Source: Vibrio metoecus (GTDB lineage: Bacteria; Pseudomonadota; Gammaproteobacteria; Enterobacterales; Vibrionaceae). From it: a stretch of 64,000 nt of DNA. The stretch is from the NCBI RefSeq assembly GCF_000696385.1, contig NZ_JJMN01000006.1:1-64000 (forward strand). Reading direction: 5' to 3'. Position 1 is the first letter of the stretch. The number at the start of each line of letters is the position of its first letter. Made by a program: the position numbers and the translations under genes. The notes under the pieces were generated by a model. That model worked only from the letters and a program-made list of their open reading frames with translations, was not told the origin of the DNA and ran no database searches. Shown here one piece after another: positions 28,295-35,549 of this stretch.

Positions 28295-28525
28295 ATGAAG
28301 GAATATACCTTAGACGATGCACAAGCCGTTGCCAATGATCTCTCTGATATCTCGTTGTTCTTAAACTCCACATCGTGTCGAGAGAACGAAGCGTTACAAG
28401 CCATTATCTGGGAGCGTCTGCAGTCTCAAATCGAGCACTTGCAAAGCGTATTGTCGTTTATCGAGATGCAGCCATTGCTCAAAGCACACTTGCTGAAAGA
28501 GCAGAGTCACCAAGCCTTAAACTAA
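28295..28525 (+). CDS. Hypothetical protein of the dif element (76 aa)
   Basis: ATG 28295 follows AGGA at good spacing and reads 76 residues, almost all helical (EYTLDDAQAVANDLSDISLF, QSQIEHLQSVLSFIEMQPLL). It has no signal peptide or membrane segment. It is 41 bp after the 115-residue gene and probably in one transcript with it. A two-gene pair of this size could be a toxin-antitoxin-like or anti-phage module, but nothing in the sequence proves it. Confidence 0.6.
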   Translation: MKEYTLDDAQAVANDLSDISLFLNSTSCRENEALQAIIWERLQSQIEHLQSVLSFIEMQPLLKAHLLKEQSHQALN

Positions 28526-28542
28526 ACCCGCGATAATCGTTC

Positions 28543-28576
28543 TCAACTGTCATAAATGCTTCTTTATGGCAGTTGA
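28543..28576 (+). terminator. 14-bp hairpin at the end of the element's gene cluster
   Basis: TCAACTGTCATAAA pairs with TTTATGGCAGTTGA (one G-T pair) around TGCTTC. There is no T run, so it may be a weak terminator, or a replication or packaging hairpin if the element moves as single-stranded DNA. Confidence 0.5.
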
Positions 28577-28614
28577 AATCCGTTACAAAAATCATCCATA
28601 AACTAAAACACCTT

Positions 28615-28642
28615 AGTGCGTATTATGTATGTTATGTTAAAT
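28615..28642 (+). other. dif-type Xer site (attR); chromosome-dimer resolution site
   Basis: XerC arm AGTGCGTATTA, centre TGTATG and XerD arm TTATGTTAAAT make a complete 28-bp dif-type site. XerC/XerD resolve chromosome dimers here with FtsK. Only one base of the XerC arm (T for C) differs from the V. cholerae dif1 sequence I remember; that base would come from the inserted element. Up to yciH I see no further gene in the roughly 190 bp that follow. Confidence 0.85.
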
Positions 28643-28819
28643 AAAGTATCGGCGACATAAGAACACAAACGGATTTACCTACCAGAGCTACCAAGATTAA
28701 ACATAAATCTATTTACCATAAAATACCTAATAATCATATTTATCATCTACTATGCTAAGTATGATTATTTGTTTGATTGCTATTGGTCATTAAGTAGTCT
28801 TGGCCATGAAATGCAGGCA

Positions 28820-28846
28820 TAAAAAAGCGGGTTAAGCACCCGCTAA
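28820..28846 (-). terminator. Terminator of yciH
   Basis: AGCGGGT and ACCCGCT pair around TAAGC, with six T leftwards. The stem overlaps the last codons of yciH. Confidence 0.8.
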
Positions 28847-29143
28847 TTTTACTTTGAATCCTTTAGCTTCAATTAACGTTTTGAGCTGTTCTCGCACGTC
28901 ACCTTGAATCTCGATGTCACCGTCTTTCACTGCACCGCCACACCCACATTTTTTCTTAAACTCAGCCGCTAATAGTTTGAGTTCGGCATCATCGACATCT
29001 AAGCCTTTAATGAGTGTTACACCTTTACCTTTGCGTCCTTTAGTTTCGCGTAAAAGACGCACTACGCCGTCGCCTTTTGGACGTTCAATTTTTACTTCTT
29101 CAGGCTTAATTCGCCCAACTTCTGTTGAATAAACCAGTGTCAT
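28832..29143 (-). CDS. yciH: SUI1/eIF1-domain protein YciH
   Basis: The 103-residue SUI1-domain protein carries GVTLIKGLDVDDAELKLLAA and KKCGCGGAVKDGDIEIQGD, the family core. YciH resembles eukaryotic eIF1 and modulates fidelity of translation start, acting as an inhibitor under stress in E. coli. It is 10 bp downstream of the DUF3319-type gene and probably co-transcribed with it. It is the right-hand chromosomal neighbour of dif. Confidence 0.93.
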   Translation of the reverse strand: MTLVYSTEVGRIKPEEVKIERPKGDGVVRLLRETKGRKGKGVTLIKGLDVDDAELKLLAAEFKKKCGCGGAVKDGDIEIQGDVREQLKTLIEAKGFKVKLAGA

Positions 29144-29153
29144 AATTCACTTT

Positions 29154-29537
29154 CTATCTTTTATGTTGTGCCTGTTGTTGCATCGCTTTTTGTCGAGCAA
29201 CCACATAAGCTTCGATATGTTTTTGAATGGCAATTTTAGAACCTTTGATTAAACGGCCATTGAAAAAGCAATACCACTCGTTAGCTTCACCAGTATCATT
29301 CTTGATGGTAAAACCATTGAATTGCTCTTGAGCACCTGCAGTAACTTCGCGCTTCTGACCGATAGACTCAAACTCTTTAGGATCTATGATTGATGCGGTA
29401 TCACAAAACCAATCAATACTTTTCTTTACTGCAGCTAAATTGCCCGTTAGTACTCGGTTTTTGATCCTAACTTGCCACACTTCAGCCGAATTATCCGCCG
29501 ACTGAAGATTAAAACCTCGATAAATTGCAACAGCCAT
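29154..29537 (-). CDS. DUF3319-type protein, unknown function
   Basis: The 127-residue protein seems built of two similar halves: YRGFNLQS...WQVRIKNRVLTGNLAAVKKSIDWF (shown in pieces) and FNGFTIKND...WYCFFNGRLIKGSKIAIQKHIEAY. Each half resembles a strand-strand-helix unit. I believe it is the Vibrio DUF3319 family, but this is from memory. No signal peptide. It lies directly upstream of yciH. Confidence 0.65.
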   Translation of the reverse strand: MAVAIYRGFNLQSADNSAEVWQVRIKNRVLTGNLAAVKKSIDWFCDTASIIDPKEFESIGQKREVTAGAQEQFNGFTIKNDTGEANEWYCFFNGRLIKGSKIAIQKHIEAYVVARQKAMQQQAQHKR

Positions 29538-29711
29538 ATAAACTCTGCTTTTTTGTTGACGTTACCTAAATAATAATTCTATATCTCAGGTAATCAAGTT
29601 TATTGTCGCTAATTCGTTAGCTTACAGAGAGTTATCTCATGCTTGTTACGGCACTTATCAGGTAGTTATCGCCTTTCGCTACTTCTGTAAGTAGATGCTG
29701 AAAGGCGATTT

Positions 29712-29724
29712 GTGACGATGTCAC
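29712..29724. other. matS site (MatP binding), perfect
   Basis: GTGACGATGTCAC fits the matS consensus and is identical to the site at 17547. It is intergenic, 13 bp past the ddl stop and 1.07 kb right of dif. Confidence 0.78.
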
Positions 29725-29737
29725 ATTGGATCGGTAA

Positions 29738-30744
29738 TTATTTAGCCTTGGCTGCCAATGTGCTCGTAACGCATTCTGCTAAAAATGCACTAAACCGATG
29801 GCCATTGTGTTCTAACATTTTGGGGAACATTGAAATCGGAGTCATACCAGGGAATGTGTTTACTTCATTGAGATAGATATGATTGTCTTGCGTTAGGAAG
29901 AAATCAATCCGCGATAGATGGCGTAATTTCATATGAATGAAAACACGTTCTGCGCATTGTTGAATTAATTCACGCTGTTCGTTAGTTAAGTTATCCGCTT
30001 CAATTACAGTACGAGAATGGCTGCTTGCACTGTATTTTTCTTCATATGAGTAGAATGCATCTTCTGGTGCGATGATTTCACCAGGTTTTGAAATATGCAA
30101 TTGACCATTCATCTCATAGGCAGCGACTTCAAGCTCTCTTGGTTTTACTGCTTTTTCAACTAAAACTTGTTCTGAAAAACCAAATGCAGCTTCTATCGCA
30201 GGGGCAATTTGTTCTTCTGTTGTCACTTTATAACATCCAACAGAAGAACCTTGACGAGCAGCTTTAACAAAAATACTGCCCCACTCTTTGAAAGCTTGTT
30301 GAGCTTTTTTAATCGAGTCAGACGTATTTTGAGTTAAAAAAGATACGGAGTATTTGGAATGTCTAACGCGTCATACCACAGTTTTGATGTGATTTTATTA
30401 AAACTGTTTGCGCTGGCTTCAGGACCACAGCCTAAATATGGAATACCCGCAAGTTCAAGCATGGATTGGATGTCTCCCGTTTCTCCTGGGAAGCCATGAA
30501 TACAAGGAACCACGAAATCAATCGGAGAAGAGAAACGTTCACCATTTAACGTTGCGCTGTTGGTATCGAGATAAACTAGCTCCCCTTGCTCGGAAAACCA
30601 CCCTTCTTTTTTCATCTCGACACGAATCACTTCGAATTCAGGTGTCAGTTGGAGTTGTTGTTGGATGTAGTTAGCAGATACCAGTGAGATTTCGTGCTCA
30701 GAAGAGCCACCACCACACAAAAGTAGGATTGTCGTCTTAGTCAT
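29738..30744 (-). CDS. ddl: D-alanine--D-alanine ligase, frameshifted as read
   Basis: Ddl joins two D-Ala with ATP for peptidoglycan precursors. The N-terminal domain shows LLCGGGSSEHEISLVSANYI and CIHGFPGETGDIQSMLELAG, and the ATP-grasp domain KAARQGSSVGCYKV and YLNEVNTFPGMT, all typical. One base is missing from the A6 run at 30336-30341, giving a false stop; with seven A the frame continues NTPYLFLTQNTSDSIKKAQQ to a 335-residue protein. Vibrios also carry ddlB in the dcw cluster, so this would be a second ligase. ATG 30744. Confidence 0.92.
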
Positions 30745-30862
30745 TGATCTTTCCGTGACACCGAAGTAGTAATTGATGGCTATGATAGTCCATTCAAAAT
30801 GAACTTACAGTCAATGTTATCGTTTATCACGAAAACCGTATTCAACTGCTCATAGAACAAAC

Positions 30863-30887
30863 AAAAAAGGGGCTAGAAGCCCCTTAA
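30863..30887 (-). terminator. Terminator of the SPOR lipoprotein gene
   Basis: AAGGGGC and GCCCCTT pair around TAGAA, followed leftwards by TTTTG. It lies just after the stop at 30896. Confidence 0.75.
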
Positions 30888-30895
30888 AGAAAAGG

Positions 30896-31474
30896 TTAGT
30901 TTAGTTTGTTGAGTGTTGGAAACTCAGAATTTTTAATGGAATCGATGCTTTTAACAAACGGTTTCATTCCGCGGAGTTCACTCGGTAGCATGGTAATGGC
31001 TTCCATTGCTTCTTGACGAGTGGCGTAATCACCATAAAGCACGGTGTACCATTTTGTACCATTGACCATTTTGTAATTTTCCCAAATAGGTTGACCATTT
31101 TTAGGAAGTTTCGAGGCAAATTGATCGACTTTGCTTTGTGCACCAACGGCAACGACCTGAATGGTGAAACCATAACGAGGATTCATAGCAACTTGTTTTG
31201 CCGTTGGCGGTGTGATCGAGACTGCAGGTTTAGCCTGAGGACTCATTTTCACCACTTTCTTCTCGTTATCTGTTGGGGTCATTTTAATGACGTTTTGTTC
31301 AACATTCTGTTCAGAAATGCCTTCTGCTGCCCCGTTTTCTGAAATGATCGGTTGTTCAACAGCTGCCACAGCGAACTCTTCGCGATGGCTTTCTGTCTTG
31401 ACATCCGTGGTGTAATCACCAGATGCGCAAGCTGCAAGAAGTGCCGATAGCCCAATAACTGCGATTTTTTTCAT
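30896..31474 (-). CDS. SPOR-domain lipoprotein
   Basis: The lipoprotein signal MKKIAVIGLSALLAAC puts the acylated Cys at residue 16. A low-complexity linker of about 90 residues (repeated QNVEQNV, VKMSP) leads to a C-terminal SPOR domain (GFTIQVVAVGAQSKVDQFAS, KWYTVLYGDYATRQEAMEAI). SPOR domains bind denuded septal peptidoglycan, so a cell-division or envelope role is likely. ATG 31486, four codons earlier, has its AAGG too close; neither start is certain. Confidence 0.82.
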   Translation of the reverse strand: MKKIAVIGLSALLAACASGDYTTDVKTESHREEFAVAAVEQPIISENGAAEGISEQNVEQNVIKMTPTDNEKKVVKMSPQAKPAVSITPPTAKQVAMNPRYGFTIQVVAVGAQSKVDQFASKLPKNGQPIWENYKMVNGTKWYTVLYGDYATRQEAMEAITMLPSELRGMKPFVKSIDSIKNSEFPTLNKLN

Positions 31475-31693
31475 AGCTTTAGTCATGCCTTAGGTACAAA
31501 GTGCTTTAAATCATGCACATTGCAACCGAGAGAATCAAGCATACAGCGTCAATATATGCATCTATCCTGTGATTTATGGTCACAAACTAGTTAAAGGGAA
31601 CTGTAAACTCGATCACAGAGGTCTATTCCTGACCAACAGAGCTCACAAGAATTGGTTACCATATAGACAGACATTCAATAAGGCTAGCAGCGT

Positions 31694-34377
31694 ATGAATC
31701 ACTTGAATCAACTGCTTAAACCCAAATCTGTTGCGGTCATTGGCGCTTCTATTAGGCCTTTTCGAGCTGGCAATATCGTCATGAAAAACTTACTGCAAGG
31801 TGGATTTGATGGTGCCATTATGCCCGTTACGCCTTACTACCCTTCTGTTTGTGGTGTGTTAGCTTATAAAACGATCTCTGACCTACCGATTGTCCCTGAT
31901 ATCGCGATTCTTTGTACGCATGCTTCGCGTAATGTCACTCTGTTTAAGCAATTGGCCGATAAAGGGGTTAAACAGGTCATCGTTTTGTCTTCCGACATGT
32001 ATTCATTGGATGCACAAGGCGAAGAGTACCAAGCACAATGTATGGCAGTGGCTAAGCCTGTAGGAATGCGCATTCTTGGACCTAACAGTTTAGGTTTAAT
32101 GTTACCGTGGATTCAGTTTAATGGCTCATTTTCACCCGTTTCAGCACTCAAAGGTAACATTGCTTTTATTTCACAATCGGCGGCAGTGTGTACCACCATT
32201 CTGGATTGGGCCAATGACAAAGGGATAGGTTTTTCAGCTTTTATCTCTTTAGGTAATGCCAGTGACGTCGATTTTGCTGACTTATTGGATACATTGAGCA
32301 CCGATAAGAATACCGATGCGATTTTACTTTATGTCGATACGATCCGTGATGCGCGGCGCTTTATGTCTGCTGCCCGAGCGGCATCACGCAACCGCAGGAT
32401 TTTAGTGCTAAAAGGTGGGCGGACTAAAGCGGGAAGAAAAGCCGCACAAATGCACACGGGGGGCGATGATACGCTCGATATTATTTACGACTCTGCGATT
32501 CGTCGTACAGGTATGTTAAGGGTAAATAATACCCACGAATTGTTTGCTGCGGTTGAAACCTTAACTCACTCTGTCCCATTACGAGGAGAGCGGCTCGCGA
32601 TCATTACCAATGGAGGCGGACCTGCGATTATGGCCGTCGATGCTCTATTGGAGCGTGGCGGAAAACTAGCACAACTCGAAGATTTCATTTACGAAAAACT
32701 GAACCAAACACTTCCACAAAGTTGGTCACACAGTAATCCGATCGATATCGTCGGCGATGCGGATCACCAACGTTATGTCGCTACACTTAATATTCTGCTG
32801 GAAAGCGAAAATATTGATGCCATTTTGATCATGCATAGTCCCTCTGCGATTGCTCACTCAGAACAGACAGCGCTTGCATTAGTTGAGGCAATTCAAAAAC
32901 ATCCGCGAACTAAACGCTTTAACATCCTTACGAATTGGTCTGGTGAACTTTCGGCTAAACCTGCACGTAGCATTTTTAATCAGGCTGGGATCCCAACATA
33001 TCGTACTCCAGAAAGTGCGGTTACTGCATTCATGCACCTTGTCGAGTACCGGCGCAACCAAAAACACCTAATGGAAACGCCAACGACCACTGAAGTTGTG
33101 CACGCCTCCGAAATGGAAACTGCAAAATTATGGATAGAAGAACATTTGGGAGAACATGAATGCATCAATTTAGATACGCACCAAATTGGCACCTTATTGA
33201 AATTGTTTTAATTTTAATGTAGTTACCAAAATGGATTGCTTCTGATAGCACAGAAGCTGTCCATATCGCGGAGATGATTGGCTACCCTGTTGCCGTGAAA
33301 TTACGTTCGCCTGATATCGTCCATAAGTCGGATGTGCAAGGCGTTATGCTGAATTTACGTAATAGGATTGAAGTGGCAAATGCGGCGCAAGCAATACTCG
33401 ATCGAACCCAGCTCTCTTATCCGTCAGCCAATATTCATGGTTTGTTAGTTCAAGGCATGGCTAAGTTGGCTGGAGGCGAAGAGCTCAGGATCAAAGTAAA
33501 AACAGATGCGACTTTTGGCCCTGTTATTTTGTTGGGTCAAGGAGGATCCGAATGGGATGAGTCGCTTGATGCCGCCGCTGCTTTACCACCACTCAACACA
33601 ACATTGGCTCGTTATCTCATTGTACGAGCCATCCGTAGTGGCAAAATTCGCCTGCAAAAACTTCCTGTGCCTATTGATATTGAAGGTTTATCGGAGTTTT
33701 TAGTGCGCATTTCACAGATGGTGATCGAATGTCCAGAAGTGCATGAACTTGATATTCATCCATTGCTGGTCAATGGAAATCAATTCACCATTCTCGATGC
33801 TAATCTCGTATTGCGTAAATTTCATGGAGATGCTCAAAACCGTTTAGCGATTCGCCCATATCCAACCGAGCTGGAAGAACGCTGTCAAGCTCGTGATGGT
33901 GAGTGGATTATGGTGCGCCCGATATTGCCTGAAGATGAACCCAAACATGCCTCTTTTATTAAAAAAGTATCTAAAGAAGATCTCTATAAGCGATTTTTTT
34001 CTGATGTGGGCGAATTTAATCATGAAGCATTAGCGAATCTGACCCAAATCGATTTTGACCGAGAAATGGCTTTTGTCGCGATTAGTGGTGAGGGGGAAAC
34101 CTCCGAAATCATTGGCGTATCCAGGGCTTTAATCAATCATGAAAATACCGATGCAGAATTTGCGATATTGATTCGCTCCGATTTGAAAGGCAAAGGATTA
34201 GGCAAAATCCTGATGCGTAAAATCATCGATTATTGTCGCTCAAAAGGCACACTCCAGATGTCTGGAATGACGATGCCCACAAACCGCGGCATGCTAACCC
34301 TGGCACAAAAAATGGGCTTTGCCGTCGATATTCATTTTGAGGATGGCACTGCTGATATGGTTCTGCCACTACGCTGA
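31694..34377 (+). CDS. pat: Protein lysine acetyltransferase Pat (acyl-CoA synthetase/GNAT fusion), frameshifted as read
   Basis: The domain order is that of E. coli PatZ/YfiQ: a CoA-binding Rossmann domain (SVAVIGASIRPFRAGNIVMK), succinyl-CoA-ligase-like domains, an ATP-grasp domain (GYPVAVKLRSPDIVHKSDVQ near 530) and a C-terminal GNAT domain (LIRSDLKGKGLGKILM near 835). The enzyme acetylates lysines, for example in acetyl-CoA synthetase. Two extra bases, in T4 at 33206-33209 and in GTTA near 33223, break the frame; removing them reads LKLFNFNVVPKWIASDSTEA and gives 893 residues (E. coli 886). GNAT and NDP-forming parts are otherwise intact. Confidence 0.9.
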
Positions 34378-34383
34378 ATATAA

Positions 34384-34418
34384 AAGTGACAGAAGATCCC
34401 GGTGATCTTCTGTCACTT
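34384..34418. terminator. Perfect 15-bp hairpin between convergent genes
   Basis: AAGTGACAGAAGATC and GATCTTCTGTCACTT pair around CCGGT between pat and the convergent LysR gene. It probably ends both transcripts, though T runs are short. Confidence 0.65.
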
Positions 34419-34426
34419 CTTACGAT

Positions 34427-35314
34427 CTACGACCAATTCCAGTTCTTTTTGAGATATTGGATACACCATGATTTGGCTTCGCCCATTTGGTTGCGTCGCC
34501 AAGCAAGAACAATTTCCATGTCTGAGTCTTCAGAGCCGTTGATACGCTGTAGCTCACCTTGTTCAATATAACTTTTTGCAACTTGTTGCGGCAAAGTTCC
34601 TATTCCTAAACCTGCAACCAAAGCTTTGCATTTAGCGTCTAAGTTACTCACAGTTAAGCGAGGTTGGCGCTGTAAAATATTCACGCTCATCGCCGGTTGT
34701 TCTCGGGCGGTATCCGCAATCGCAATGGCTCGGTATTTTTCTCTTGCCTCTTCATTAAATTCGCCAACACGTCGATGTACGTAATGTGTGGGTGCGGCAA
34801 CCCATACCATTTTCATTGTGCCAATAGTTTCTGCTTTAACATCTTGTGGCAAGGCTTCGATACGAGGACAAATCAGGAGATCAGCGCGCCCTGTTGCTAA
34901 TGCTTCCCAGCAACCTGCCAAAATTTCATCTTGAATACGGACTCGCGTTTTACTGATATTCCCTAGCGCTTCGACCAATGGAAATAAGTTGGTCGCAGGC
35001 ACAATACCATCTAAAGCAATCGTGATATCAAGCTCCCAGCCATTCGCCAAAAGGGTGGCATCATTCACCAGCTTCTCTGTTGCGGCTAGAATTGCCCTAC
35101 CCCGTTCTAAAATTAATTTGCCCGCTTCAGTAAAGTTGGCCCTATGCCCAGAGCGATCAAAAATCATCAAGTCCAAGTCTTGTTCGAGTTTTTGGATTTG
35201 ATAGCTCAATGAACTTGGTGCTCTGTTCAGTTCATTGGCAGCGGCGGCAAAACTTCCCCGACGCTCTATTGCATCGAGAATGTGCAAGGCTTCAAGCGTA
35301 ATTGGACTTAACAA
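34427..35314 (-). CDS. LysR-family transcriptional regulator
   Basis: The LysR layout is clear: N-terminal winged helix (ALHILDAIERRGSFAAAANE with RAPSSLSYQIQKLEQDL as recognition region) and a C-terminal effector domain of about 200 residues. I chose TTG 35314 because a strong GGAGG lies 5 nt upstream and it starts at the usual LysR position; the frame stays open to 35344. It is divergent from hutA, with 235 bp between, but whether it regulates hutA or pat is unknown. Confidence 0.88.
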   Translation of the reverse strand: MLSPITLEALHILDAIERRGSFAAAANELNRAPSSLSYQIQKLEQDLDLMIFDRSGHRANFTEAGKLILERGRAILAATEKLVNDATLLANGWELDITIALDGIVPATNLFPLVEALGNISKTRVRIQDEILAGCWEALATGRADLLICPRIEALPQDVKAETIGTMKMVWVAAPTHYVHRRVGEFNEEAREKYRAIAIADTAREQPAMSVNILQRQPRLTVSNLDAKCKALVAGLGIGTLPQQVAKSYIEQGELQRINGSEDSDMEIVLAWRRNQMGEAKSWCIQYLKKNWNWS

Positions 35315-35478
35315 GACTCCCTCCATCTGGTCATTAGTACGCAATTAAATGTGATTCAAATCACAAATAATCACATTGTAAGTATCGAAGATATAAATCT
35401 AACCATATGAATATTATGAATTTGTCTTTATAACTTGCCTTTCTTTCATCGACTTAAACAGATGCTTACAAATACAAA

Positions 35479-35493
35479 TGATAGCAATTATCA
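35479..35493. promoter_or_regulatory. Fur box upstream of hutA
   Basis: TGATAGCAATTATCA differs by two bases from the 7-1-7 Fur consensus TGATAATNATTATCA. It lies 57 bp before the heme-receptor start, so iron repression is expected. Confidence 0.8.
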
Positions 35494-35549
35494 TTAATGT
35501 TTATTAGAATTCCTGCGTTTATTCAACATGGAAACCGCAGGTAGTTCAA

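Larger units (their letters stand above)
27677..28625 (+). mobile_element. 949-bp Xer-integrated element in dif (CTX/RS1-like att, unknown cargo)
   Basis: The element lies between vxrE and yciH, exactly between two dif-like sites. Left: chromosomal XerC arm joined to a phage-type centre and XerD arm. Right: variant XerC arm AGTGCGTATTA preceded by CCTT, joined to the chromosomal centre TGTATG and XerD arm. The right end contains the CTX/RS1 end sequence CCTTAGTGCGTATTATGT as I remember it. Inside are the rest of a folded attP and three small co-directional genes. There is no rstA, rstR, zot, coat or toxin gene, so it cannot replicate alone. It is either a very small helper-dependent satellite or a deletion remnant of a filamentous prophage. 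Confidence 0.8.

Noticed and set aside
27666..28642. Integron cassette with attC sites
   Set aside because: The ends lack the GTTRRRY/RYYYAAC boxes of Vibrio attC repeats and instead match XerC/XerD arms; only one copy is present.
27666..28642. Insertion sequence
   Set aside because: No transposase frame, no terminal inverted repeats and no target duplication of the usual kind; the boundaries are Xer arms.
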